This document shows positions 9,501-23,843 of a stretch of DNA of 64,000 bases, piece after piece. A program made the translations under genes and the position numbers. Each line of letters starts with the position of its first letter. Position 1 is the first letter of the stretch. The notes below the pieces were generated by a model. That model was not told the DNA's origin, did no database searches, and was given only the letters and a program-made list of their open reading frames with translations. Origin of the DNA: Cephalopachus bancanus (taxonomy: Eukaryota; Chordata; Mammalia; Primates; Tarsiidae); assembly GCA_027257055.1 (NCBI GenBank), contig JAPVLO010001001.1:1-64000 (forward strand), written 5' to 3'.

Positions 9501-12500
9501 CACTGGGTACTAATTACAAAGGAGTTACCGTCACTGTAGCACCCATAATGGGGGAAACCCAATCAATGGAGCACCAATATAAAGTCCTTTTCACAGAGGG
9601 ACCAATCACAGAGGAATGGCAGGAACTGTGTCACCCCTCACAGAGAAGCGTTGAACACTAGTGCACCATTTTTGGAGGAGGGCTAGTAACTTATTACAGA
9701 GGTAGGTTAGTCGGGGGACATAAATCATGTCATAGGGATAGTCACTGGGACAACCATCACAGATGATGGCCAGTCACTGAGGCATCCATCGCTGGGTATT
9801 GTCAGACACTGGCATGCATCGCAGAGGAACAGTTAAAAAGACTTGAATCAGAAAAGAGGTAATATGGGGGAACAAATAATGGATAAGGGACTGTCACAGG
9901 GACACCTATTACAGAGGAATTTCAGTCACTGCAACACCCAAAACAAATTAGGGTCTGTCACTAGGATGCCTACCATGAAGATGGACCATTCACTGGAACA
10001 CTCATTACAGAAAAGGGCTAGACACTGTGGTAGCTATTACAGAGTATGGTCACTGGGGCGACAATAATAGAGTAAAGCCAGTCATTGGTGCACCAATTAT
10101 GGAAGAGATCCTGTGACTAAGACAACCATCAGAGAGAAGAGTCAATCATTGAGACACCTATCACAGAAGAGAGTCAAACAATGGGGCACTTATCACAGAA
10201 GAAGATTAGTCACTAGAGCATCCAATATGGATTAGGGTTATTCACTAGGGCACCAATCACAGAGAAGGGGCACTCACTGGGTTGTCCATCATGAAGAGGT
10301 CCAGTCACTAGAGCAACCATCACAGAGCAGAGGTAGTTACTGGTCACTCATCACAGATGAGGACCAGTCACTGGAACAGCCATAACAGAAGAGGGTTAGA
10401 AACTGGGACAACCATCACAGAGAAGAACCAGTCACTGGGGCACACATCACAGAAGTCAAGAAGTAACAGAGGCACCCATAACAGAGCAGGACCTGTCAGT
10501 GTGGTATCCATTACAGAGGCGGGCCTGTCAAAGAAGCACCCCTCACAGAAGAGGACTAGCCATTGGTACACTTAATACAGATAAGGGTTAGGAACAGTGG
10601 CACCCATAACAGTAGAACTAGTCACTGTGACTCTCATTATGTATGAGGTCTAGTCATTGAGGCACCAATGACGCAGTAGAACCTTTCACTGTTGCATCCA
10701 TATCAGAGGAGAGACAGTCACTAGGAAACCAGTTATGAAGGATTTCATAATTTCATAATTCCTGTTACTGGAACACCCATCAGATGGGAGGAATAATCTT
10801 TGGGGCATACAATTTTTGGAGGGTCAGTCACTGGGGCACCAATCACAGTGGTATTGTAGCATCTTTTTCAGAGGAGGCTCAATCATTAGGGAACTTATTG
10901 AGGAGAATCAGGCTCTGAGGCCCAGATCATAGAGAAGGTCATCACCAAAGAACCCATCACAGATGAGGGTCATTAAGTGGGCCACACGTTAAGAGGGGCT
11001 CAATCACTGAGTCTCAGATCATGTAGGAGGGCCAGTTACTGAGGCAGCCAACACGCAAGAGGCAAAATCAATGAGGTACCCAGTCCATAGAAGGACCAGT
11101 CACTGAAGTATTTTTCAGAGAAGGACTAGTCATTGGAGCATCCATTATAGAGGAGGCCCAGAAACTGGAGCACCCGACAGAGAGAAGGTCTAGTTATTCA
11201 GGCACCCATTTTGAGGTTGCCCTGTTACTAGGACCCCCATCATGGAAAAGGGCAAGTTACTGCATCAGCCTTCACAGAGGAAGTCCAGTCATTGTTTCAC
11301 TAACCAAAGATTAGACCCAATTACTAGGGACCCCATTATGAAAGAGATCCAGTCAGTGTAACAACCATTACAGAGGACAACTAGACCCTGGGGCACCCAT
11401 CATATATAAAGGCAAGTCAATGGGAAATCAAGAGCAGCATAGCCCTCCTCACTGGAGTATACATTATGAAGGAGTTTCTGTCACTGGAACACCTATTACA
11501 AAGAAGTGTCAGTCACTGGGCACCCATAATGGAGAAGGCTCAGTAAGTGGAAAACACATCACAAAGACTAGTTAATGAGGCAACCATAAGGGAGGTGGGC
11601 CAATCACAGAGTAAGCAGACAAAATGGAGGACACATAATGGAGAAGGTTCAGTGTCTGGGACACCAATGTAGAGAAGGCCCAGTCATTGGGACACCAATA
11701 AAAAATGAAGGCCATTTATGGGGCACACATTATAGCATAGGCAAGTAACCGGGCACCAATTTTGGAGTTGTGCCAGTCACTGATCACCCATCACAGAGGT
11801 GTACTATTCACTGTGTCACCAATTATGGAGGAAGGCTAGTCACTTAGATAAGCAACACAGATGAGAAGAATAGATCCAGTCACTGTAGTACACATCACAG
11901 AGATGGGCCAGTTGCTGAGGCCACTCTTACAGAGGAAGGAAAGTGAGTGAGGCACCCATCAAAAGGAGGATCTGTCATTTTGACACCTATTACATAGAGG
12001 GACAATCCCTTTGTCACCCATCACAGAGGAGAGCTACCAACTGACCACAGAGGAAGCCTAGTCATTGGATCAACCATAATACTGGTGACCAGTCTCAGGT
12101 ACCCATCACAGAGGAGGCCATTTATTAGGATATACAATAACAGAGCAGGGTCTGTCATTGGAGCACCCATAACAGAAGTGGACAAGTCATGGAGCACCTT
12201 TCACAAAGGAGGGCTTGTCACTGGGGAATTCATAATGGAGGAGGCACAGTCACTGGCAAATATATCAAAGGAGAAGAGCTATTAACTAGGGAATGCAATT
12301 GGAGAAGTGACAGTCACTGAGACACTGCTCACTGAGGAGGTCCAATCAATGGAGCCTATATTACATAAGAGACCCAATCACTGGGACTTTGATGTCAGAG
12401 GAGAGTTAGTCACTGTGGTACCCATTATGAAGGGGTCCCAGATAGAGAGTTATCCATTACAGATGAGAACTTTACTGTGGCACCCATTTTGGAGTAGGTC

Positions 12501-15500
12501 TAGTAACTAGGACACCCATAAAAGAGTAGTGCTAGTCACTGGGGCACTCATCGTTTTTGAAAGTCAGAGATTGAAACACCATCACAGAGTAGGACTAGTC
12601 GTGGTGGCATTTATTAAGATGAATGACTTGGTACCAATCACAGCAGAGGCACAGTCACTGAGGCAACTTTCAAAGAGAATGGCCAGTTACTGAGTAACTG
12701 AACACTGAGGAGTTCACTGGTGTGAACTCTGGTGTGACTGAGGTAGTCACTGGTGTACCCACAAGGAGACCTAGTCACTGGGGCAACCCTCAAAGAGGAA
12801 GGCTAGTCAGTTCGCCACCCACCAAAGGGAAGACCCAGTCACAGAGTCACTTTTACAGAGAAGGGTTAGTCACTAAGTTCCCTATCACTGAGGAATCCTA
12901 GTCACTAAGACAGCCATAACTAAGAAAGGCCACAAACTGTCACAGAGTAAGACCGTTCAGGCAAGCACTCATCACATTGTATGATCAGTCACTGAGACCC
13001 CCATTAGAGGAAGAAAATGTCACATGGACACCTATTACAGAAGAGGACCAGTGACCGAGGTACCCATCAAGGAGGAGACCCAGTTACTGGGTCATTCATT
13101 ACAAAGAAGGGCATTCACTATAACATGGATAACAAGGGAGGGCCAATCACTAGAGCACCCATCACAGAGGAAAACAAGTCACTAAAAAAGCAATCATAGA
13201 CAAGGGTCAGTTATTGTGGTATCAATTACAGAGAATGCCAATCACTGAGTACCAATGAAAGATGAGGGCCAGTTACTGGGACATCGACTACAGAGGAGAG
13301 TTAGTCACTGATGCATTGATCATAAAGGATGGCCTGTCAACGAAGAACCAGACACAAAGGTGGAGCAGTCATTGAGGCACTCATAACAAAGTAGAGTCAA
13401 TCACTGAGACAGGTATCACAGAAGTGGGCCAGTCACTGTGACATCTATCACAAATGAGGGCTAGTACTGTGCACCCACTCAATGGAGAGATGGTCACAAA
13501 AGTCATGATGCACCTATAATAGAGGGTCTGTTACTGGGGCACCCATCACAGAATCATGCCCTTCATTGCGTCACCCTTTACAGAGAGTGCTATTCACTAG
13601 GACTCTCATTATAGAGGAAGTTCAGTCAGAGGGGAACCCGTCACAGATAAGAGCTATTCTTCATGACACCCAATTTGGTGGGTCAGGCACTGGGGCACAA
13701 ATCAAGAAGGAGACCCACTCAATACAGCACATATAACAGAGTACAATGAAACACTCTTCACAGAGGAGCTTCAATCACTGGGACACACATGATTGAAGGC
13801 CCAGAAACTGGGATACCCATTACAGAGGAGGTTATCACTGGGACACCAATTTTGGAGGAGGACCAGTTTCTAGGATACCAATCACAAAGAAATGCTGCTC
13901 ATGAGTCACCCATAATAAAAGAAGGCAAGTCACTAAGACATCAATCACCGATAAGGACCAGATATTGAAACACTCATCTCAGAAGAAGGTTAGTTACTGG
14001 GACACATATAATATATGAAGTCCAGTCACTAGTCACCAATCACATAGGAGGCACAGTAACTGTGGCAATGATCACAGAATAGGGCCAGTCACTGGAGGAT
14101 CTACAGCACAGTTTGGCCAGTCACAAGGGCACTCATCAGAGAGGAGTTCCAGTGGCTCGAGTGCATATTATAAAAGAGAGTCAGTAACTGGGGCATCCAT
14201 CACATAGGAGAGACTGTCACTGGTAATTCAAAGAGAGCCAGGAACTGGATCTTTTATCAAAGAGGATAGCCAGTCAGTGAGGCACCTACCACAGAGAGGA
14301 GTCAGTCACTGGCACACTCATCACAGAAGAGGCTCAGTCACAGCAGTACCTATTACAGAAGAGGGCAAATCACTGGGGCACCCATCAACAAGGAGGAACA
14401 TTAACTGAGGTACCCATCACAAATGAAGGTCAGTCACTGAGTCTGTAATCAGTCAGGAAGGGTAGTTACTGAGATGACAATTACAAGGAGGGACAGTCCC
14501 TGGAGAAATCATAAGAGACTGGAGTTAGCCACTTGGCACCCATCAAAGAGACACCTATTACAGAAGAGGGCCAGTCACTGAGGCACCCATCACAGAGACA
14601 TGCCAACCATTGTAGCGTCCACTACAGAGGAGGGATAGTCACTGGGGCACCAATAACAGAAGAGAGTCATTTACTTCAGAACACATCACAGAAGCAGGGC
14701 AGTCATAGGACCACCCCTCACAGCGAAAGTTTAGTCGTTGGACACCCATCAGATAATATAGGTAGATACGAAGTCAGTCATCACAAATGAGTACTAGTCT
14801 TAGGGACACCTATAACAGAGGAGGACTAGTCACAGTCACACATAACAGAGGAGATCCAGTAATTTTTGACACCCATTTTGGAGGAGGGTCAGTGACTGAG
14901 GTACCCATCACAGAGAAGGATGAGTCACTAGAGCTCAACAGAGGAGGATGAGTCACTGGAGTGCCCATTTTGAGGATGATCAGTCACTGGACAAGAATTT
15001 ACAGATGTGGACTAGTCACATGGTCACCTATTATGGAGGAGGCCCAGTGATTTGGGCTTCCATTTCAGAAGAGGTCAAGCCACTGTGACTGCCACTATGG
15101 AGGAGTATCAATGGAGAACCCGTCAAACAAGGTTAATCACTAGGCCATCCATCACAGAAGAGCGTCAGCCACAGGGATACCCATCACAGATGAGAATTAG
15201 TCACTGTTTCATCCATCACAGAGAAGATCTAGTCACTGGGGTACCAGTCAGAGAAGAGGCCACTTAGTGGGACACCCCTCAGAGTGGAGTGACAATCTCT
15301 GAAGTACACACCAGTTTAGGGCAGGATCAGGAACACCAATTACAGAGGATAGCTAGTCCCTGGTGTTATGATCATAGAGGAGAGTCAGTCAATGACACAG
15401 GAACCAATATAGAAGGATAATCACTGAGGAACTCATCACAGAAAAGGATCAAACTCTGAAAAAGTCATTACACAGTAGGATCATTCACAGGGGCATCCAT

Positions 15501-17253
15501 TATTGAGGAGGAGCAGTCACTGGCAAGCCCATCACAATGACGTTTATGTAAATGGGGCACTATTATGGTGAAGACTCAGTAACTAATACCGCCTTCACAT
15601 CTGAGGTCATGACACTCTGGCATCCATTAAGAAGGAGAAGAAGTAATTAGGACACTGATTACTGAGGATATTAAGTCACTGAGGAATCCATAGAGGAGGA
15701 GGTCTAGTCACGGGGCCACCCAGTATACTGAGGATCAATTTATGGGACAGTAATCAGAGAAAACAGATAGGCACCGGAACACTCATCACAGAGGAAGACA
15801 TGGCATAAAGGTACTCATCACAAAGGAGGCCTAATCATGGAGCATAAATCATGGAGAAAATCAAGACAATGGGACATGCAAAACAGAGGAGAAGTAGTCA
15901 TAGGGGAAATCATCAAAGAGGAGAGTGCATTACTTAACATACATCACAGAAGAGGGTTTTTCACTTGGGCAACCTTTACAGAGAAGTGCCTATCACCTGG
16001 GAAATTATCCCAGAGGAGAGACACTTACTGAGGCATCAATAACACAGGATGATCACTGTGTCATGCATCACAGTATTGGGCCAGTGATGAGGGCATCCCT
16101 CACATATTACCGCTAGTAACTGTGATACATGACAGAAAGGAGGGCTATTCATTGTGACACCCATCACATATTTAACCAGTCACTGGGCACCTATTATGGA
16201 GAATAGTAAGACATTGGGGAAACCAACACATAGAAGGGCTAGTCACTGAATAACCATTATGGTGCAATTAGGAGGAGGGCCGTTCAATGGGATAGCCATC
16301 ACAGAAGAGGAACATTAACAGGACCACACATTATAGAGAGAGGCCAGTCACTGAACACCCAACACTGAAGAAGAGCAGGCACTGGGGCACCCATAACAGA
16401 GGAGAACCATTCAAAGAGGTGCCCATCATAGAAGCTGCAAGTCAAGGGAGCTCCCCTCACAGAGGAAGTCTAGTCACTGAAGTACACATTTCAGAGGAGG
16501 GCTATTCATTTATCAACTGTAGAAAAGGAGATTAAAACACTGGGGCACCCAAATTGCAAGAGGACCAATCACTAGATACCAATCATAAAGGAAACCTTAA
16601 CAACGGAGCATCTATTATGTAGGGGACTCAATCACTGGGGAACCTAACACAGGGAAAGCCATTCAGTAGGGCACCAATTAAGGAGGAGGCCCAACACAGA
16701 GAGGGACTAGTCATTTAGGCAACCATTTTGGAGGGGGCCCAGTTACTAGGTCACTCATCGCAGGAGATAGCTCGTCCCTAGGGCAGCCAACCCAGAGGGA
16801 GACAAGTCCGTTGGGCAAAAATCACAATGAAAGACCAGTCACGGACAATCATTATGGATGATGCCCTCTCACAGTGACAGCCATCGTAGAGGAGTTCATT
16901 TCACTGAAGCAACCCTCATATATGAAGGTCAGTATCTAGGGAACTGATCACAGAGTATGTCCAGGACTGGGGAACTGGTCACAGAGGAGAAAAAGACAAC
17001 AGGACATGCAACACGGTGGAGGGACAGTAACGGAAGCTCCCATCACAGAGTAGAGTCAGTGACTAGTATTATTCACTGAGGAGGCCATCAGTTAAGCACC
17101 CATCAGAGCAGAGAGTCATTCACATAATCACCTATGACAGAGGAGGGCTTGTAAATGGGGAACCCATGTCAGAGGAGGGCTATTTACTAGGGATTCTATT
17201 ACAGAGGAGGGGCAGTCACAGTGTCACACATTTTGGATGAGGGCCATCACAGT

Positions 17254-17323
17254 GATACTTATTATAGTCAAGTGCCAGGGACTGGGGTGATACTTATTAT
17301 AGTCAAGTACCAGGGACTGAGGT
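17254..17323 (+). repeat. Local tandem duplication, two 35-bp copies
   Basis: The 35-bp segment starting GATACTTATTATAGTCAAGT at 17254 is repeated immediately at 17289. Only two positions differ (GTGCC/GTACC and GGGGT/GAGGT). Neighbouring units are far more diverged, so this is a recent slippage or unequal-exchange event. Confidence 0.9.
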
Positions 17324-19975
17324 ATTCATCACAGATTAGGGCCAATCACTAGGAAATCCATAAAAATAGGGTTGTCAATGGAGGAGACCCAGTAACTAGG
17401 ACATCCCTCACATAGGAGTTTCTAGTGAAAACATTATGGAAAAGGGCCATTCATTGGAGCACCTATAAAGGAGGAGGGTGAGTCACAGGGGAAACCGCTA
17501 TTTAGGGGACCAAATTCCTGCTTCAGCATTTACAGACTAAATCTATTCAGTGGGGCACCCATCACAGAGATAATCAGTCACGGAGGCACCCATTAAATAT
17601 TAAGGTTAATCACGGGGTCAAGTGTCACAGAACCAGTCATTGGGGTTCCACTAGAGAGAACAGGTAGTAACTGAGGCAACCATCACAGATGAGAGACAGT
17701 AACAGTGACACCAATCACAATGGAAAGACATTCACTGGGGCACCCATCACAAAGCAGATACTGTCTTTAGGTAGTCATCACATAGGAGAGTAACTCAATG
17801 AGCAGCCATCACAGAAGGGGCCAAGTATTTAGGATACTCTACACAGAGGGTGGCCTGTTACTGGCCAACCATTACAGAGGAGGCTCAGTCACTGGGATCG
17901 CCCTCCTAGTGGAGGCTCATTCACTGAGGTACACATCACAGAGGAGGTCCAGTCATGAAGTCACACATCCCAGAGTAGGACAAGTTACACGGTCACCTAT
18001 AACTGATGAGGGTCAAGCACATCACAGAAGTGGGCAGTCACAAAAGTACTCCTCACATAGGATGGCTAGTAACTGGGGTATGCAACACAGAGGACTGATA
18101 ATCAATGTGGCATCTATAACAGAGGAGGTCCAACCACTAGATCACCCATTAGGGAGGAAGGCCAGTCAGTGGGACAACCATCAGAGAGGAGGCCTTGTCA
18201 CTGTGAAAACCATTATGGTCGAATGCCAGTCACTTAAGCACCAATCATAAAGCAGGCCTAGTCACTGAAATATCAATAATGGAGTAGTTACAGGATCACT
18301 TGTAACAGATGAGGAACTATCACTGAGGTGGGCCAGTCATGGATTTATCTCTCACAGAAGAGATCTAATCACAGAGACACCATCACAGAGGAAGGTCAAC
18401 CCAACCCCAGAAGGTCAAATCACTTAGGCAGTCATACAAGAGGAGGGGAGAGTACTGGGGAATCCATTATTAGGTTGACCATACACTCACTCATACACTG
18501 ATCACACAGGAGACAGAGTTACTGAGGCATCCATCAAATATGAGGGCCTATAACTGAAAACTATCATGAAGCAGGTACAGTCACTGAAGAGCCACTCTCA
18601 GAGGAGGGTAAATCACAAAGGCACTCAAACGAGTGTAGTTCCAGTCATTGGAGGATTCATTAGGGGGAGGGCAAGTCACTGGGGCACCAATCAGAAGGAA
18701 GGAACCATCACTGAGGCACACATCACAGAGGAAGTCCAGTCGCTGAGGCACCCAACACCGAGGAGAGACAGTACCTCATGTACCCATCACAGAGGAGCTC
18801 TGGTCATTGAGATTCCTGTACATAGGAGGGCTAGGCCCTTGGGCTACCATTAGGAAGAGGGGGAGTTCTAGGGCACTATTCATAGAAGACGGCCAGTCAG
18901 TCAGGTACTCATCACAGTGGAGGGCCAGTCACTTGGGCACACAATAAAATGAGGGCTAATCACTAAGTTCCACTTCAAAAAGGAAGAACTGTCACTGGTG
19001 GAAACATCACAGAGGAAATCTATTTACTCGAGTACCCAATGCAGAAGAAATCCAGTCACCCAGGTATTCATCACTGAGGAGATCCAGTCACTGTGACAGT
19101 CCTCACAGCAAATGTCCACTCATTGGGCACACATAACAGAATAAGGTTAGGCCCTGGTGCACCCATCACAGTGGAGGGTCAACCAATTGGGCACAAAATA
19201 GGAGAAGGGCCAGTCACTGGGACACCCATCAAAAGGGTGCCAATCACTGATTAGGTGTCATAGAGGAGGTCATCTCCTGGCACCCATCCCAGGTGAGACC
19301 CAGTTCCTGGGTCAACTATAACAGATGAAGGACAATCAATAGGCCAATCATTAAAATGGTGGACCAGTCATTGGGACAGACCTCTACTAGAAGGGCATGT
19401 CACAGGACACTCAACTCAGATAATGAATGTTGACCATGGCACTCATAATGCAGCAGGGTCAGTCATTGGATACTAATTATGGATGAGGGTCAGTTATTGG
19501 GACAAACATCATAGTGGAGGCCTAGTCACTGCAGCGACCATTATGATGGAGTGCCAGACATTTGAGTATCGATTACAGAGGAAGCTTGGTCAATAATGGA
19601 AACAACCCAGTCACTGGATCACATATAACAAATATGGGACAATCAATGGGTTATCCATTACAGAGACAGGTCAGTCATGATGGCATACTTCACAAAGGGG
19701 GGTAGTCACTGGGACAATCATCACAGAATTGGACTAGTCAATGTGACATCCATACCAGAGCATTTCCTCTCACTGGATCATCCGACATGGAGGGAAAAAC
19801 CAGTCATTGGGACAATCTTCACAAAGGGGTGCTTCACAGAGGAGTGCTGGGAAGTCACTGCAACAACCATTGTGGTGGAGTGCCAGTAATTGAGTACTGA
19901 TCACAGACAAGAAAGACCAGTCAATGGGATACCAATAATAGATGGCAAACACGGGCACCAATCACAGAGGCAAGC

Positions 19976-20140
19976 CAGTCACTGAAGCACCCATCCCAGA
20001 GAGGAGTGTATCACTGGAGCACCCGTTTGGAGGAGGACCAGTTATTCGGTGATAAGTCAGTCACTGAGGCACCCATCCCAGAGAAAAGCCTATCACTGGA
20101 GCACCCATTTGGAGGAGGACCAGTTATTCAATGATAAGTC
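19976..20140 (+). repeat. Local tandem duplication, two 82-bp copies
   Basis: Copy 1 begins at 19976 and copy 2 at 20058. Shared landmarks are CAGTCACTGA, CACCCATCCCAGAGA, TATCACTGGAGCACCC, TTTGGAGGAGGACCAG and GATAAGTCA. Only a handful of positions differ. The period is close to two and a half basic units, so the exchange was out of register. Confidence 0.9.
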
Positions 20141-22461
20141 ACAGAAGAAGGTCCATAACTGAGGCACACATTACAGAGGAGGACCAGTCACTGAGGCACC
20201 CATTTCTAAGTTGGACCAGTCATTGTGAAACCCATTCCAGAGGAGGGCCAGACACTGGGGCACCAATCACATAGGAGGTTTCTTCACAGATACACTCGTT
20301 CCACGGAAGGACCAGCCTTCATGGTACCACTTAGAAGGAGGTCCAGTAACTGAAGCACTAAGCACAAAAGGAGAACCAGTCACTGTGCACCCCTCACATA
20401 AGAGGGCAAGTTACTGGGACATGAATCATAGAGAATGGTTCACTGGATCACCTATGGGAGAAGCAGACATGTCACTAGTGTACTCATTATGGAAGAAGAC
20501 CAAAAATTGTGTTATCTAACACAAAGGAAAGACAGACATGTGGGCACTAAACACAGAGGAGGGAAGGTCACTGGAGCACCCATCACTGAAGAGTTAAATT
20601 CATGAAGTAACTATTATTGAGGGGTTCCAGATATTGGGACACCCATCACAGACAAAAAGCCTAGTTACTGGGATATCCATATAACAGGACAGTTAGTCAC
20701 TTACACAGACATCAAGTAGGAGAGTAAGTCACTGGGGCACAAATTACAGAAGAGGACAACTCAGTTGGGCACCAATCACAGGGAAGGAATAATCACTAAG
20801 ATACCACAAGAAGAAAGGCAGTCACTAATGCCAGACGATGGCCATTCGTGAGAAACCCATCCCAGAGGAGTGCTGGAACCATGCATAAGACAGGAGAGCC
20901 ATTCACTGGTGTATCCATGATATAAGAGGACTAGTCAGTAGGGAATCCATAAGTGAGGTAGGATATTCACTGGTGCACTGAACATAAAGGAGGGCCAGTC
21001 ACTGTTACAACCATCACAGAGGAATGCAAATTACTGGGTCTCCCATCACAGAGATGAGCTAGTCAGTGGGACAAGCATCACAGAGGAGAGTCAGATATTG
21101 GGGCACCCATAATGGAGGATGACTAGTCACTGAGTCAACCATCACAGAAAAAGACCAGTCATTGGACCACCATCACAGAGGAAAGCCAATGACTGAAGCA
21201 CCTATCACAGAGGAAGAACAGACACTGAAGACCATTTGACACAATGATAATTCACTGAGGCACCCATCCAAGAGGAGGGATCTGCACTTGGGAACCCATT
21301 AGTAGGAGGGCCAAACACTGGAGCACCAATCACAGAGGAGGCCCAGTCACTGAGACGCCCTTCAAATATGAAGTCCAATGACACTGTCATTTAGTACAGA
21401 GCAGGTGCAGTCACTGAGGTACCCATCCTAGAGGAGGATTATTCAATGAATCTCCCAAACAGTGAAGTTTCAGTCATTGGGGCATCCATTAGGAAGAGGG
21501 CAAGTAACCACAAAACCAATCACAGTGAATAAGCCATCATTGAGGCACTCATCTTGAGAAGGGTGAATCATTGGAGCCCACATCACAAAGGAGGGCCAGT
21601 CACTTGGCCATGAATCACAGAAGTGAACAAGTCACCGAAGCTCTCAATGATAGAAAAAGGCTAGTCACTAGGGGACTCATTATAAAGGAAAGGCAGTCAA
21701 AGAAGCACTGATCATAAAGGATGGCCAGTTAATGGGGCACTGATCACAGAGGCAGGTCAGTCACTGATGCACACAGCACTGAGAGGATCCTGGAACAGAG
21801 ACACCCATCACAGAAAAAGGCAATTCATTGAGGACCCCCACCAAAAGAAAGGTTAGTAACTGGAACGCTCATCATAGATCATGTCAATCCCTGGGCACAC
21901 ATTTTAGTGGAGACACAGTCACTTGGGAAGCCTACCAGAGTAGCAGATGAATAGGAGGAAGGCCAACCACTGGGGCATCCATCACAGAGGAAGCTCAATC
22001 ACTGGGGCACACATCCTCGAGGGAGGATAGTAACTGAGACACCCATTACTAAGGAGGACCAGTTACTGGGGCAGGTATCACAGAGAAGACCTAGTCACTG
22101 GGTTACCCATGCAGAAGAAGGCTATTCACTGGGATCCCCATCACAGAGGATTTCTAGTCACTCAGGCATTAATTACAGAAGAGGACCAGTCACTCTGACA
22201 CCATCAAAAAGTAGAGTCAGCAATTGAGGCACCCATCCCTGAGTAAGACCCGTCAATGATGCAACCATCGCAGAGGAGGTCCAGTCACTGGTGCACCCAA
22301 TAGAAAATGGGCAGGTCACTGAGTAAGCCCTCCCAATAGAGGGCACCCATCACTGGGGAACCAATTACAGAGGAGGGTCAGTCACTGAAGCACCAAAAAG
22401 AGAGTGGGATCATTGAGTCATCTATACCAGAGGAGAACCAGTAATTGGACCATACATTATG

Positions 22462-22512
22462 AAGTGCCCCCATCACCCACTCTGGTCGTTCCCCAAGTGA
22501 TTCTTCCACCCA
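22462..22512 (-). repeat. Possible short inverted array segment
   Basis: On the plus strand this stretch does not read like array. Its reverse complement does, with GAAGAATCACTTGGGG and GTGATGGGGGCACTT resembling unit cores. Similarity is only partial and judged by eye. Confidence 0.35.
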
Positions 22513-23542
22513 TAAGAGAACAGAATCATTGTGTCACCCCTACAAGAGGAGGGCCGGTAATTGGGTCACACATTATGAAGAAGGGGTGTCACTTGAGTAT
22601 TAATTACAGAGGAGGGCTAATCGCTGGGGCACCCATCTCAGATGAAGTACAGCCACTGATCTCAGAGGAGGTTAGGTTACTGGCACACCCATGACAGTCG
22701 AGTATCAGTTACTAGGACACCTAATAGGAGGATGATCACTTACTGGAGAACCAATTACAGAGGAGAGCAAGTAACTGGCCCACCCATCACACAGTATATT
22801 CAGTCCCTGGGGCACACATCACAGAGGAGGGCTAGTCTCTGGGACTCCCAACAGAGAGGACAGCAATTCACCTAGGTATCCAAAGCAGAGAAGGCCAAGT
22901 CAAGGGGAACTCATCACAGAAGAGAGCTAGAAACTGGGGCAGGCATTACAGATGATGCAGTCAATAGGACACAGACCATAGTAAAAGGCCAGTCACTGGG
23001 ACACTCATTATGGAGAGGATAAATCATGGGACACTCATAATAGAGGTGTGCTAATAACTGTGGCCCCCCCTCACAGAGATGGACCAATCACTGGGGCACT
23101 GATCATAGAGAAATGCCTTTCACTGAGACAGCCATCATAGAAGAGAGTATGTCACAGTGGCACCAATTACAGTGGAGGCACAATGACTGAGGCACCCATC
23201 ACAGAGAAGACAGTCATTGGGACAGTCATCACATGGAAGGGGCACTCATTGAAGCAGCAATCACAGAGTGGGCCCAATCATTGGGATAAGCATCAGGAGT
23301 CAGTCACAGAGGAGGCCCAGACATGGGTGCACCCATCAAAAAACAGGTTCATTTGAGGCACTCATCACAGATACAGTGCAGTCACTGGGGCACAAATAGC
23401 AGTTGTGAAACATTCACTGGGCTACTCATCACAGAGGTGGGTCAGCCATGGGGGTACCACTCACAGAGGAGGACTTGTCACTGGAAAAGTCAACACAGAT
23501 GAGCCTAGTCACAGTGGCATGAATAAGAGTGGAGGACCAGTC

Positions 23543-23843
23543 AGGCTCGGTGGCTCAGCCTGTAATCCTGTGACTTTGAGAGGCTGAGGTGAGTGGATTG
23601 CCTGAGCCTGCAGGTTCGAGACCTTCCTGGGCAAGCAAGACCTCATCTCTACAATAAATCCAAAAAAAAAAATTCAGCTGGGCTTGGTAGTGTGTGCCTC
23701 TAATTCTGGCTACTTGGAAGGCTGAGAGGGAAGGATCGCTAGAGCCCAGCAGATTGAGGCTGCGGTGGCCAGGAGCGACCACTGCACTCCAGTGTGGGCA
23801 ACAGAGTGAGACTCCAACTCAAAAAAAAAAAAAAAAAAAAAAA
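23543..23843 (+). mobile_element. Alu-type SINE, full-length dimer
   Basis: Left monomer (GGCTCGGTGGCTCAGCC onward), an A-rich linker near 23660-23671, right monomer, then a run of about 24 A. Array sequence on both sides shows similar 16-mers (AGAGTGGAGGACCAGT before, AGAGCGGAGTGCCAGT after). These may be a decayed target duplication, although array similarity alone could explain them. RNA polymerase III A- and B-box-like sequence is expected in the left monomer; GGTTCGAGACC at about 23612-23622 is the B-box candidate. Confidence 0.92.

Larger units (their letters stand above)
6527..23542 (+). repeat. 32-bp degenerate tandem array, block B
   Basis: Seventeen kilobases of head-to-tail units of about 32 bp, all plus orientation with one possible short exception near 22462-22512. 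Frequent cores are CAGTCACTGGGG, CACCCATCACAGAGGAG and the variant CATTATGGAGGAG. Adjacent units differ strongly, and indels shift the spacing. Short open frames, for example 17798-18250, are by-products of the stop-poor plus strand: they translate into the same cycling peptide pattern (ITEE, SLGHPSQRR, SHWGTHHRGG). No gene, promoter or RNA gene is visible. Confidence 0.92.

Noticed and set aside
17798..18250. A 150-residue open frame as a possible protein gene
   Set aside because: It translates entirely as the cycling array peptide, has no promoter or splice context, and results from the stop-poor plus strand.
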